NCBI GenBank assembly: GCA_003956705.1
Contig: QZCP01000834.1
Span: forward strand, 306,864-370,863
Reading direction: 5' to 3'
Origin: Brevipalpus yothersi
Lineage: Eukaryota > Arthropoda > Arachnida > Trombidiformes > Tenuipalpidae
Length of the DNA stretch: 64,000 bases
Part shown: positions 1-11,800 of the stretch, in pieces
Position numbering within the stretch: the first letter of the stretch is position 1
Layout: each line of letters starts with the position of its first letter
Notes under the pieces: model-generated
The model's input: only the letters and a program-made list of their open reading frames with translations
The model's database searches: none
What the model was told of the DNA's origin: nothing
Program-made: the position numbers and the translations under genes

Positions 1-1158
1 TGTGGTAGCAATTCCACATGACCGGAGAGAAATCTCCGTTCATCCAAGTTCTATGGAAATAGCATTCCAATCGATTCAAGAGTGGTCTGACTTCGGAATC
101 ATTGGGAGGTAGCTGACCTTTCAGAATATCGAGCGAACATTGCAATTCATCAATTGGCACGAAGGGTAGTGTCATCAAACCTTTTATGAAGCTCCTCGCC
201 AACGGATCCTTGGAATAAGGTGTCGAGAGCCCAAACTTTTGGCAATTTCTCCATATTGCCTTTGTATAGTGAAAGAGACATTCTTTGATAACCGAAGAAG
301 GAAATGATGACCTCAAAGCCAGAATCATTGCATTTTCATAGTCGAGGATAAACTCTTGAGGGCTAAAAACTTTACCTCTTTGTCGAGCTGAGCTTTGAAT
401 CAATCTGAGAGCTTCTTCGTAGGTCTCTCTCTGCTTGTTTGGAAGTGATAAATACATAAAACAGAAAATTCGACCCCTATACTGGCCATGGAGTGTGTAA
501 AGTTGAGTAAAAAGTGAGGGTGAAACTTTAAATGTTCCATCCATTATAACAAATGAGCTCTGACACAAGCACTCCAACATCTTATTTGTTGCAAATCCAA
601 TGATTTTACCTGAGCCACTGGTTTCAAATAGCAAAAATCGACCCCCATCATGAGATTTTGTCTACTCTCCATCTACTTGAACTTGATCCAACGACTGGGG
701 AAGAGGTGGACGTCCCTCCATCTTAGCCCTTTGAATTGAACTTTTTATTTTGACAAAGTCTGGTAGAGCAGACACCAACTCATTAACTGCATTCTGGGGG
801 CTTGTGACACTGTTGAGGTGAAAACTTGATCAAAAACCTCTCTTGAGGACTTTTCAGGGGCAGCTCGAGCTTTCGTCTTTAGTTCAGCTCTGAAACGCAT
901 CTCATTTTGACTTTTCACTCTCCCAGCATGACCATTATGTTCCTTTGTTTCTTTCCAAATCTCTGTCCCATCCAAAAAAATTTGAACTATAACCCTTCCA
1001 TGGCACCCATTGATTAACTGATCACAGTGACAATAATATTTCATGCCACCTCCATCACACATAGAAACTTTTTTGTCACATTTATATATGAAATCATTGA
1101 TGGAGAAGCAAAAATCACCTTTATTAGTCTCAAGAACTTCCTTCCATCTTCTCCTCAA
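1..1158 (-). pseudogene. Decayed FLYWCH/MULE-type transposase, cut by window edge
   Basis: Read on the minus strand from 1158, the N-terminal part has a FLYWCH-like zinc-finger pattern (YYCHCDQLINGCHGR followed by HNGHAGR). Further on comes a MULE-type DDE core: first acidic motif IMDGTFK near 535-560 and second motif FILDYENAM near 330-360. The third acidic residue would lie off the left edge. Two lesions are visible. One is a frameshift at a run of five C on the minus strand near 795-800, after which the frame continues as NAVNELVSALPDFVK. The other is an in-frame TAG at 664-666. A long open frame continues from 660 to the window edge, so the decay is recent. It resembles, but is clearly distinct from, the intact gene at 55855-57279. 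I infer a dead Mutator-like element of the type common in arthropods. Confidence 0.75.
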
Positions 1159-1330
1159 ATTAAAATTTTGACAATGAATGACCCTTTAATAGAGATCCTC
1201 ATTTGAGCTCATACCTCTGCTGACCTCTTCTAGCTTATCTTTTTCTGCGAAAATGTCATTCTCTCTCATCAATTTTCTACAATACAGGTTTCTTCCTCTT
1301 TGTGCTCTGTGTTTTTCTTTTTGTGTTTCG

Positions 1331-1357
1331 GATAGCAGCCGTTCGAAAGCTGCTATC
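1331..1357. repeat. Small perfect hairpin at a rearrangement junction
   Basis: A 9-bp perfect inverted repeat, GATAGCAGC and GCTGCTATC, flanks a 9-nt loop. It sits where MULE-side DNA meets the truncated receptor pseudogene. The right arm belongs to receptor exon 2; the left arm is outside the homology. Confidence 0.6.
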
Positions 1358-1713
1358 GATATCTTCTGTAGTGAAGCCCTGTGGTAATTTTATTGAGATT
1401 TTCTCTGATTTGGTGGTGTCTACCATTGTTGGTGTAGAAGAATTTCAAAGCACCTTCTTCTTCAATTACTAGTGAAATCATCGATGATTCAGCATCTGAT
1501 ACTTCGTCTACTATCTCATCTCTACCAACATCCCTCAATTTCACTCCATTGGCGTAATTTCTATTTTCAGATGATGAAAGACATCTCAGATATAGTTAAC
1601 AATACAGTAACTTCGACATCCCTGAAATTTTCTGGACACCTCTTCTCTGGTATTTTATTTGATTCGTAATGCTTGACATAATAAGCTAGTTCTTTCTGCT
1701 GTCGGAAAAGTCT
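1334..1713 (-). pseudogene. Truncated receptor-family copy with intron collapsed to GTAG
   Basis: Minus-strand homology to the receptor family covers the last half of exon 1 (about 1713 down to 1424) and the first 27 or so codons of exon 2 (1419 down to about 1334). The first half of exon 1 and the rest of exon 2 are missing. In intact copies the first intron is 63-65 bp. Here only the four bases GTAG (1420-1423) separate the exon ends, which shifts the frame of any unspliced read-through. It lies just downstream of the intact gene at 2016-3829, where two other clusters have a long-tail paralogue, so it is probably the relic of that partner. Confidence 0.7.
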
Positions 1714-2015
1714 CATATGACCACATCTATGATCTAGGAATCTTCAGCTATCAAACAAAACTGATCGAATAAAGAAGGTATTATTTTAATAATGATGGGA
1801 GATAAATACAAGATTGGAAATAATGAATATCATTCTTGATATTTCAACTTATTAAGAATGTGAAAATTCAATGCGTATGGTTTCAGACGAGGCAGATGTC
1901 TCTTGTGCAGTAAGACAAGAATCTTTCTTCTTGATATATACATGTACTTGGAGAATTTTGATTAATGATTCAGAACTCACAGCCTGGTCGAGCTGCGGAA
2001 AGTGAGGCTATGAAG
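1714..2015. other. Repeated spacer downstream of short-tail receptor gene
   Basis: There is no gene here. The stretch around 1770-1990 matches 34490-34740 closely and 61560-61650 less well. It is the conserved 3' spacer that follows each short-tail receptor copy and carries no convincing coding frame. Confidence 0.5.
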
Positions 2016-3829
2016 TTAATTTGATTGTTTTGCCGAGGGAACAAGAGGAGCAATTGGTGAGCTTTGTGGAACTGCATGTCCTGGAAGAATAAGAAATCAT
2101 CATTCCAAAATATCGACTTACGATTCTTCATAACAAGCTAACATACCTTCAGAATTGTCAGACGATTTTCTACTCTTTATTGCTGCAAGAGCGACAAAAA
2201 CAATAAGGATCAGAAAGAGAATAGACGTGACAAGCCAAGGGATCAGAGGAAAGTACGGTCGGTCTCTAATCGAGTCTCTCAGATTGATTCGAACTACGCT
2301 ATTTTCGATTAGTTCATTATCTATCTCGAGAAATAGATCAATTTCCCCAGCTGTCCAATTAGCTAGTATGCTTTCAGAAGGCTGAAAAATTACTTCATGA
2401 TCTTGAATAGAGTTATTCTCAATTCTATCTTTTCCAGCTGTCAACAGGTGTACTTTCATGCCACTGTTCGTCAGACGTACACCTTTGACATGTATCTCAA
2501 GTGTGTCATTACTTTCACTTATATTCCTCAAATATATGCATTTCTTGAATGGCCTCTGAGATTTACTTCGAAGACATTTCTCACCATCCCATGAACAGTA
2601 TTGACCAGAATTAAAAACAGCCAAATGACAGCCATAACAATCATTCATCAGGAAGCATGTTGTGGCAAAATAAGATTCAAACTTGAAAGAAGCAGAACTA
2701 GCCGAGGCACGATAGGCAGTGTGAGCACCCAGTCTTCCAAGATGTACAAAGGGAAAAAGTTCATAGAATGGAGAGAAGCTACCTGGGCATACAGCAGTAC
2801 GAGATCCATTTCCTCCATCTTGAACATTGCAGTCGGTAACATTATGAGCCAAATAGGGGATGTCAGGAATGATCATATACCCCATTTTTTCATCCGTGAG
2901 GGTGAAAAGGAACGCTCGCAACTTGTATGGATATCGTATTATGATGGAGTGCTTCCTATCGCCTCTTTTCAGTAGAGATTCGAATTCCAGCGAGTGAGTC
3001 GGATGGAGTGGATATGATCTATTCCCTTGTTCAACAGCTTTGATTATTCTCGGTACGGAGTAAACATAGATATGTATCTGCTTGCTTTCCTTGTCCTGTA
3101 TCAGGAAGAATCTCTCATTTTTACATGTTTGAAAGCTGCTATGAATAGGTCCTAGAATCTGGTCCTGTGGTAATTTAATTGACATTTTCCCTGATTTGGT
3201 GGTATCTAATGTGGAAAAGAATGATTATGACATAAACTGTTTTAAGTTTCATCATCCATAGTCAATGTACCGTTGTTGGTGTAGAAGAATTTCAAAGACT
3301 TGAACTCCTCAATAAGGAGTAAAAACATGGATGATTCAGCATCTGATACTGTGTCTAAAACATCTCGTCCATCAACATTCTTCAATTTGAAGCCATTGAG
3401 AAAAAATTTGTTTAAATAATCTACAACACACAGCTCGGATAAAGTTAAAAATACAGTCACATTGCCGACACCAAAATTTCCAGGACACTCTTTCTGGTGA
3501 ATAATTTCTGATTTGAGAGGCTTAACGTAATATGCTAATTTTTTCTGCTGTTTACCAGACCAGAAGTAGAACTTTCCTTCTTTCTCCATTACAAAGCCTT
3601 GAAGACGCTCGGAGGGTCTGTGGGTTCCTGGATCGAATTCTCGACAGCCTTCGATTCCAATCAAGCTATTAGGTCGGAAAAAATAACAATTTCCATCCGA
3701 GTAGAAGAACAATCCATATTGACCACATTCCTCGAATGCGAAGCTTTCAAGAGTACCAAATAAGTTGAAAAAGATCAGAAATAATTTTCCTACATCATTT
3801 TGAGTGTATCCGAGCATCAGAATCAACAT
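2016..3829 (-). CDS. PSI-containing single-pass receptor, short-tail type (copy 1), 3 exons
   Basis: Exons are 3271-3829, 2147-3205 and 2016-2080 on the minus strand. The introns are 65 and 66 bp with GT-AG ends, and the sum of 1683 nt gives 560 residues. The start ATG at 3829 is followed by a signal peptide (hydrophobic LFLIFFNLFG, cleavage probably near LESFA/FEECGQ). The ectodomain has a cysteine cluster at about residues 366-405 (CFLMNDCYGC then CSWDGEKC) that fits a PSI domain, though the usual last Cys of the CGWC motif is absent. A beta-rich, IPT-like stretch follows (about 410-495), then a transmembrane helix at about 502-525. Exon 3 adds a 21-residue tail starting GHAVPQSSP. No exact family name can be assigned; a degenerate semaphorin/plexin-like surface receptor is my inference. 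It is one of six intact tandem paralogues. Confidence 0.75.
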
Positions 3830-4974
3830 CAGAGTTCAATCATCCAAGCTGTGATACCTCATCATCACGAATACACTTGATGAATTTTAAGCCTTAATTA
3901 TATCAATTCACTCCATGTTCATGTCCATTCAGACAAGTATCGGTAAAACTGTATGTTATTGTAGATCAATTCGAGAATTTTTAATGGAAATTATCGAATC
4001 CAGGAAAAGTTCCCGAAATCTAATATCATTGTTGTAAAATTGCTGTCATTTTTGCCGCCAAATAAATTCATTTTCAAACCTGAAAATACTTCGAGGATCA
4101 GGATTCTGAGTTGGAGTGGAAATGACTACTTTTCTCTCCTCAATAATGGGCCCTCCAATGTAGAGTTAATTGGTTAGGCCAAAAAGAGGCCGTTTCACTC
4201 TGATGATGATTGTATAAAACTGATATTCAAAAAGAACAGACCATGAAGAATCTTTCATCACTTCAAGAACGAGATACATGACAACGAAATGCTCTTTGGT
4301 GTATATGAAGCCATGAGGCAAGCAGGTGGGTACGAATAGAAGCATGAATTCCCTCATGAAACAGAGATCATAGCCTGGGAATTTATTCAGATCGCCAGAA
4401 GATAGATTAGGTTTTTTTCTCAGTAATCGTTCCAATTTTGATAGTCGTATGGATGTGTCGCTTGTTTCGTAGTATGAGTTCTCCAATCACTTCCCTTCAT
4501 TCTCTTCGAGTCAAAAGAGACGCCCTCTTGAAATTCTTAAGCTGCCTAAGATAATCCGATGATAGAGGAATTGCAAGCATCCATGAGTGATAATCGTGGT
4601 GCTCATCATATTGATTGAATCTAGGTATTCAAGCTCCCAAATCATCGTCTTCTTCGCTCATGGCATGTGATTTGAGCCTGAAACCTGAAAATTACTAACA
4701 TAATCAACCCTGAACTTCGAAAGACTGAAAGTTGATTTCATCAACCCACAACCCACAACTAGCGACAGATCTTGAAAAAGCAAAATTATCCCTTCAAAGA
4801 GTACTCAAATGGTAAATGCAAGCGGAAAAATCGAGTGTCTGACATTTAGAGAGGTGGGTATACTGGTTTATGCAAACTTAGGACCTCAAGAAAGTTGAAC
4901 ATTATTGTGACAAAAATAGTTGCATGGGATGGGGATTTCCGATTTTCTTTCGCATTATGGATAGCTTCTGATTT
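3830..4974. repeat. Duplicated upstream spacer of the receptor array
   Basis: This spacer recurs, with deletions, at about 14430-15417, 36576-38560, 41766-43490, 47095-48635 and 63494-64000. The first 70-100 bp next to the start codon are the best conserved and probably hold the promoter. A 107-codon minus-strand frame at 4166-4486 is matched by a diverged frame at 37501-37779, but no domain is recognisable and other copies break it, so I do not call it a gene. Confidence 0.6.
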
Positions 4975-5279
4975 CTAGCTCGTGGGCAGCTTTGTGAACT
5001 GAATTTATTGGAACATCTAGAGGCTGATGATAGTTGATAGTCTGTGGAGGTATAATTTCATGGGAAACGTAGAAACTCCTCAACTTCTCTTTGATCAGTT
5101 TTGTGAGAGGCAGAATCATCGAGAATCAGAAGCGATTTAGGTGATGCATGAAGTATCAGGACAGATTCAATCTCAATGCGAAATAATTTTGGAATTTTTT
5201 TCAAACTTTTCAGTACATGATGCATGTGCCCATCTTGAAATATTTTGACCATTATGAAGAAGATTAGGATACCTATCAA
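4975..5279 (-). pseudogene. Decayed pogo/Tigger-like DDE transposase fragment
   Basis: The minus strand reads LLILDDSASHKT. One frameshift later it reads HEIIPPQTINYHQPLD, then SVHKAAHELE. This is the order seen around the second and third acidic residues of pogo/Tigger-type (CENP-B-related) transposases: L.LDS..aH, then IPPgtTs.lQPLD. The copies at 38560-38760 and 43490-43680 are clearer, with frame LTKLIKEKLRSSNVCHEII. The fragment belongs to the repeated spacer, so the transposon inserted before the array was amplified. No intact frame remains. Confidence 0.6.
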
Positions 5280-5299
5280 TTCTAACCTCGAGTTTTATT

Positions 5300-6385
5300 A
5301 AGCTCATTCTATCATTCTTCTCTATTGGATGTGTATCTCCACCGCTGGAAGAGCCTTGAAGTCTTTATGTCTCTCTGAATTTTTCCTTGTGATCTCAATG
5401 ATTTTTTCCACTCTCACGCTGATATCTATCCTTCCATTTTCTCACAAACTCTCTGAACTCTCACACAACTGGGGAGGAGTTTCAGTACTTTCCTTACCCC
5501 AACTCCAGGAGTGGGGCGCCTGGCACATGTGGCACAACAGACCTAGCAAACACTTCTCATTCCCTTCAATGACTAATCAATGGAGAAGGCTCAGCCCCAA
5601 CCGATGACGCGAACTGGAACCCTATGAGTTTATTCACTCCCCGCTCTAGGAAGAGTAGGCGGTATTTCACAGCAAAAACCTATGATTCCATCGGCTGGAA
5701 ACTTTTTCGAGAATATGAGTTGCCAAAATGGTTTTGATTAGTAAATCTGAAATTACCTTGAGAGAAGCTCTACTCAAATCCCAGCCAAACTATAGGAAAA
5801 ATGGATTTCCTGAGAAAATAGCTGTTCTTAGAATTTTGTCTGTAACTTTTTCACGAGAACATGAGCTTTACTTCAGATAGTATTTTCAGATAGCCAATCT
5901 ACATCACATCTCAGAATATTACTGGTATTAGGATAACCAGAGGCAAGAATCGGCAAAAACTGCATCTTCCATAGTTTTCAGCCCATAACTTTCTTTTGCA
6001 CAGAGCTGGCCTCTATTTTTGGGAGCATTTTTTCATGCTGGATTAAAATAGGTACCTGAATGATCTGATTCACCTGTCATAAAATTTTTAGGGGGTTGGT
6101 GAGCGAAAAATCACTTTTCACCTTTATTTTTGCTCATATAAAGATAATAAAAGCTTAATAAACGAACTTTATTCTCGAGGCTAATTTCTTATTCTACATA
6201 AAAATCCATGCCGGAAAATATGTTTTGGGGAATTTTTGAGAAAAGCTCTGATTATCAGATTTCTTTTCCTTTATCTCAGGTTTGATGGATCTGAAAGCAT
6301 TTTCGACTGCAGATTCGGAGTTCTCACGAGAAATTGGGTTGAAATCGAATAAACAATAGAAATGGGTGAATTTCGGATATGTTCT
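5300..6385. other. Repeated spacer, no intact gene
   Basis: Sequence shared with 38940-39720 and 43860-44745. On the minus strand the copy at 38957-39157 has a 66-codon frame (core RVCEKMRESFCKVNGRIDVS). The copies here and at 43900-44050 carry a deletion or frameshift in the same stretch. It may be an old exon or transposon part, and nothing is open in this copy. I see nothing else down to 6385. Confidence 0.45.
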
Positions 6386-6660
6386 CTATTCCCATGATCG
6401 AGATTCAAATACTAGCAAATGAGTCAGATTGAGTGGACATGATTGATCTTCTTCTTCAGCAGTTCTGTTATCTCTGGTACTGAGCGAACATATATCTGTT
6501 TCTGCTGGCTCTTCTCCGAATGTGAAAAATTTGAAACATATCCCGGACGAAATTTTGAACATCACCATCATGGAGGCATCATAATTTCCAGGACCTTTCT
6601 CATTTTTTTCCTATTGGATTTGTAAAGCTTGACGTATCATGACACCTCTAGCCGGAGCGA
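6386..6660 (-). pseudogene. Fossil exon 1/exon 2 fragments of the receptor family
   Basis: About 6400-6560 aligns by eye with the first 80 codons of receptor exon 2: the stretch matching IYVYSVP, the run giving NLTHLLVFES, and the same spacing. About 6580-6655 aligns with the middle of exon 1 (the CPGNFG to AYYVK region). Stops and indels abound. The fossil sits immediately downstream of the long-tail exon 3, and the same arrangement recurs near 33300-33540, 39726-40080, 44746-45110 and, reduced, 58800-58880. It was therefore part of the unit before duplication. Confidence 0.6.
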
Positions 6661-6691
6661 ACCCGAGACCCACCGTGGATGTGGAACCTCA

Positions 6692-8623
6692 CTAAGCATC
6701 GTAACTCGACCGAATGGAGGCATTCTTTGCATTGGAGTGTTCTTTTTCTCTCTTGATCGTTTCTTCCAGTGTTGATGTTCGAGATGCTCGGAACCCTGTA
6801 TCACGAGCAAATACTGAAAATTCGACTGGCGACTTGGAAACACTGGATAGATTCGATTGTGTTGATGACAATGTAGAAGATTCAGTCGCTGAGCTTTGAG
6901 GAGCTGATGGGTGGAATGGAAATTGATAAAATTATGGTTAGTTGAGATTGTCAAATTTTCAACAATTACCTCTGATATGTTGAGAAAATTTTCGAGACGC
7001 AAATATGAATAGAAGAACGATAAAAATTAGAACTATGAGCCAAAAGATCAGTTGTGAATCTGATGGTGACTCGCTTGTGTTCCTTAAATTGAGTCGAACA
7101 ACACTATTTTTAATTATCTCATTTTCTATCACGAGAGATAGATCAATATTTCCAGCTGCCCAATTCGCTAGAATGCTATGAGGTGGCTGGAAAATTGCTT
7201 CATGATCATGGATGGAGACAGGCTTGATCTCATCTTCATCTAGGACCAAAATATGAACTTTCATGAACGTGTTCGTTAGGCGTACTCCTCTGACACACAC
7301 CTCAAGGGTGCCGGTATTTTCACTTATCTTCGTTGAGGATACACATTCCTTGAATGACTCTTGTAAATTGCTTGGGATGCATTTTTCACCATCCCATGAA
7401 CACTTCAAAGGATCAGTCAAACGGCAGCCATAACAATCGTTCATCAGGTAGCATGTTGCGAGAAAACGAGATTCAAACTCGAAAGAACCATTGGGACTAG
7501 CTGAAGGAAGGAAGGCAGAATGTACACCCAGTCTCCCGAGATGTACGAAGGGAGAAAGTTTATAGGATGGAAAGGATCTCCCTGAGCATATTGCAGTGTG
7601 AGATCCATTTCTTCCATCTTGAACATTGCAGCCAGTCACAATATGAGCCGGATAGGGGATGTCAGGAATGATAAGATACCACTTGCTTTCATCCATAGCG
7701 ACGAACATGAACGCTCGCAACTTATATGGATATCGTATCATGATAGAATGCAGCATATCTTCTTTCTTCAATAGAGATTTGAATTGGAGTGAGTGAGTTA
7801 GATCGAGTGGATATGATTCATCTCCTTGTTCAACAGCTCTGATTATTTTCGGTATGGAGTAAACATAGATCTGTATCTGCTTGCTCTCTTCGTTCTGTAT
7901 CAGCAGGGATTTCTCACTTTTACATGTTTGAGCGCTGCCAACGAAACGTTCTAGAGTGTGGCCTTGTGGTAATTTCAATGCAATTTCCCCTGTTTTGGTG
8001 GTGTCTAATGTGAAGAAAATAAATATGATTCTTTTGTTTTAAGTTATAACATTCATAGTTAATGTACCATTGTTGGTGTAGAAGAATGTTAAACCATCTT
8101 TCCTTAGAATTAGGAATAAAATCATCGAGGATTCAGCATCTGATACATCGTCTACCACTGTCTTTCTATCAACATCCCTCAATTCCATCCCATTGACGAA
8201 AATTCTTCTAGAAATTGTAAGACATATCTCAGATAAAGTTAACAATACAGTGAAATTGGCGACACCAAAATTTCCAGGACACTTCTTCTCTTGTATCATA
8301 TTTGACATGTGAGACTTGACATAATAAGCCACTTTTCTCTGCTGTATAACAGACCAGAAATAAGAATTTCCTCCTTTTTCCATCACTAAGCCTTGAAGAC
8401 GATCGGAGGGTCTGTGGATTCCTGGATCAAATTCTCGACAATCTTCGATTCCAATTAAGCTATTAGGTCGGAAAAGATAACAGTTCCCATCTGAGTAAAA
8501 GAAAAATCCAAATTGACCACATTCCCCAAAAGCGAAGCTTTCAAGACTACCAAATAAGTTGAACAAGATCAAAAGGAATTTTCCTACATCATTTTGATCG
8601 TATCCAAGCTTCGAAATTAACAT
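6692..8623 (-). CDS. PSI-containing single-pass receptor, long-tail type (copy 2), 3 exons
   Basis: Exons are 8068-8623, 6970-8004 and 6692-6903, with introns of 63 and 66 bp. The coding length of 1803 nt gives 600 residues. The signal peptide starts MLISKLGY and ends near LESFA. The PSI-like cluster (CYLMNDCYGC, CSWDGEKC), the beta-rich domain (core RLTNTFMKVHIL) and a transmembrane helix (FWLIVLIFIVLLFIF) are all in exon 2. Exon 3 encodes a 70-residue Ser/Thr-rich tail with the family motif SPVEFSVFARDTGFRASRTS, then ETIKR and a final stop. The tail has many potential phosphosites but no recognised signalling domain. A Helitron sits 74 bp upstream of the start, separating this gene from its usual upstream spacer; effects on expression are unknown. 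Confidence 0.75.
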
Positions 8624-8708
8624 CAGAGTTCAATCATCCAAGCTGTTATACATCATGATCACGAATGCATTCGATGAGCTTTAAGCCTTAATTATACTAG
8701 TTTAGGTA

Positions 8709-8721
8709 ACGCTTCGAGCGT
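8709..8721 (-). terminator. Helitron 3' terminal hairpin
   Basis: A 5-bp stem with a 3-nt loop lies 8 nt before the CTAG end. This matches the position and kind of the rolling-circle termination hairpin in Helitrons. Confidence 0.65.
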
Positions 8722-8889
8722 GTAGTCGGAGCGAGGCGACGCGACGCAGAGACCAAATCAATGAAGTTATCAAGACATGAATTTATTCGGAAAAATTAGA
8801 GGGAATTATGTTTTTCAAGATTAAAAAAAAGAGAATTTGGAGGATTAATTTTTTTCAGTTTAGTTTAGAAAGAAAAAGTAGTGAGCCCA

Positions 8890-11800
8890 TCAATTAGTGC
8901 TATGCCAGCGACGTAAGAATATTTGCCTGTCATGGTGAGCTTTTGATTTGCAAATTGAGTCATAGCGGTCTTTATTATAGCTCTTAACGAAAACAATGTC
9001 GCTCAGATTCCTCACCCTACTCAATGCAACATATGTCAGCCCTATGGCTGTTTCCTGTTTACCAATATCTATCTTAATTTTGGGGAGTGTCAAGCCTTGT
9101 GATTTATGGATAGTGATTGAGTATGCAAGAGAGAGAGGGAATTGACGACGGGATCTTGTCACATTACCATCGTTCCAGGAACGAGTGATTGGAATGATTG
9201 GGAAAAGATTGCGAATAATATACGGCCCCTGATAGTTATCGAACTCAACAAGAATAAAAAGAGGGAGAGAAGGAGGACGGGAATTAGGGGAATAGACAAT
9301 ATATCTAACAGTGCCCAGTGACCCATTAACTAACCCTCCAGCAACCCAAAGGTTTGATCTGAGCATAACTCTAGCATTAACTGAGAGTTTCAAATCTTTG
9401 GCAAGTCCCAAACGTGCCTCGTCTTTTGATGAACGTATTGCTATATCTGGTGCATTTTCAGAAGAAATGAAAGCCACAGGATTGCCAGTTGCTTCCAAAT
9501 ACCTCTCATTGCTCTCTTTCACTTGTTCATTTGTAGGGTAGAGTTCAACAGCTGAATTGAAACTGGCTAGCTCAAGAGAGGGTAGATATGCTCTATTTCT
9601 CGTGATGAGAGTGTTATGATCTACTTCGGTGAAGGAACCGTTAGCCAAATGCTTTAGGACATCTCGAAAAGATGAGTCTGCTGAATTTTGTCGATGTGAG
9701 TTGCTGAGTTCGATGAAGGTTTGGAAGTGATCAAATGCAAGTCTACCTTGTTGAGACATTGTATCGTAGAAATGTGATGAGTAAAGGGGCGTATCTTTGA
9801 CAGGAGGAAGTTGTCTGAAGTCACCAAATAAATAGACAAAAATACCGCCAAATGGTTCATCTCGTTCTGGGTTGATTTCTCGGAGTCGTTTCTCTATCAT
9901 ATAGAGCATTCTAGCGCCAATCATAGACATTTCATCGATTATGATGAATTTCAAATTTTTCAATTCATTCTGGAACTTTTTGGCAGCTTCTCCATTTAGA
10001 TATTTAAATTTACTCGACACGATAGGCAAGCGCAAGAGTGAATGTATAGTATTGCCATCGATGTTTATAGCAGCAGCACCGGTTGGTGCACAAACTCTGA
10101 TGGCATCTTCTCCAAACACTGAGGTCACACGGCGAACAATTTCTTTGATCACAGTACTTTTGCCTGAGCCAGCTTTTCCTTGTATCACTAATCTTTTTGG
10201 ACAGCGAGTTGCCCTACCAGTTAAATTGTTGAGCTGCATCTCCAAGATGCTAAGAACAGAAAGCTGATCAGATGAGAAATTGATATTCGGTTGATTCGTT
10301 TCTCTTGGGCGTCTGATTGTGCTATCTTTGAATGTTTTCAAGAACTCTGAAACTTGATCAAGAGTGGGGATGAAAGATGGCATAGCATTCCAGTTGTGGG
10401 ATTTGTCCACAAGTCTATGGCCTATACCATTGTCTGAAGCCTCACCTCTGAAGGCAGCAGCAACCATGTACTCCTCTTGCAACTCATCCTCATTGACACG
10501 CTCTGGTAGAAACCCTTCGTCCTCAGGTGGAGGAACCTCCAAGTGCTCCAGGTCTTGAATACCACTCTTTTCATAGGCTTCGGCCCATGATTCACACTCC
10601 AATTTTTCAAGAATTCCCTGAGGCTCACCGTGGAATGGAACATGGAGAATACACTGAAGCTTGAAGTACTGTTCTCGCTTATCAGGATCTAGATCCAATT
10701 TTATTCGTGGGAAAACGCGCACAATAGCATCTCTTTTGCGGCAGTGATAGTTTTCTCCCCGTTTGTAGTATTTTTTTGCAAATTCGAATAGATTAGTGTC
10801 AGGGAGAAAGTTGATTGGACGAGTGATATACTTCTCAAATAGACTCTGGCGGACACGAGTGTTGTTTCCTGATTGATCAATCAGAATGTTGCTCCAATCA
10901 TTGTCTTTGATGGTGAGTGTCACAAACTCTCTCGACGCTCGATAGAGAGGCCAGCCCATATTGATGTGCATAACCTCTTGGGCGGAATAATTACGCTCCC
11001 CCAATGTTGATATCATCATCTTTTGAACAATTGTTTTCGCTGGAGTGTCACCCATGTGACTCGTGACCATAGTGTCCAGTGTGTCTTTATAGGAAACAGA
11101 GGCCTGTTCACTCTTAGCGGCATACTTTGCTATATAGTTGAGAACGGCTTGCTCACTCAAAATAGGTGTGAAGTCAGTGTTAGCTCTCCATAATTGTGTG
11201 ATGAATGGATTGAATCTTGCACAAAGAGGATCATTACGCTTTGGAAAAAACTTTGGATACCCATTTGGTGACTCTATTGTGGCTGATTCTTGTAGTTTTT
11301 TTGGGAAATCAAAGCGACACTTTAATTTTCTAGTCCTATCTTTCTCACGTAAGCAGTGTCTCGAGCATTTCGTGTGTCTTTGAAATGTATTTATCAAATG
11401 ACCAAGATCTTCTAATCTTTCATCATCAGCTACATCACTGAATCGTTTCCTTGATGGATGTTCTTCGGGTAAATCATTGACATCAGCAGGATTGACTGCA
11501 ACACAAAGATTTTCATAGAAGCGTATCACTTCCTCTTTCTGAGCTTCAGTGAGATTCTCTATGCCAGGATGTGGAGCTTTATCTAACCAAAGAACTCCGT
11601 GTATGTGAGGGCTTCCTCTATGTTGCCATTCGAATCTGAACCAAAAATCAGTTACACCGAATAGAGGTATGAGCACCTCTTTCATCAAAACATAGCATCT
11701 ATTTTGGAAGAACCATGATACTAATAGAGGATTGTCATGCATCAAAGTACGACGCTCATCGTCTGAAATGGTAGAAACATCTCTTCCAGGAGCCAATAAA

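Noticed and set aside
4166..4486. 106-residue minus-strand frame in the array spacer, with a 92-residue relative at 37501-37779
   Set aside because: Not open in the other spacer copies, and no recognisable domain. Treated as chance or old decayed sequence.
6714..6899. Plus-strand open frames of about 60 codons over each long-tail exon 3 (also at 40141, 45178 and 58938)
   Set aside because: They are the reverse complement of the conserved tail exon. The minus-strand reading fits splice sites and the receptor frame in every copy.
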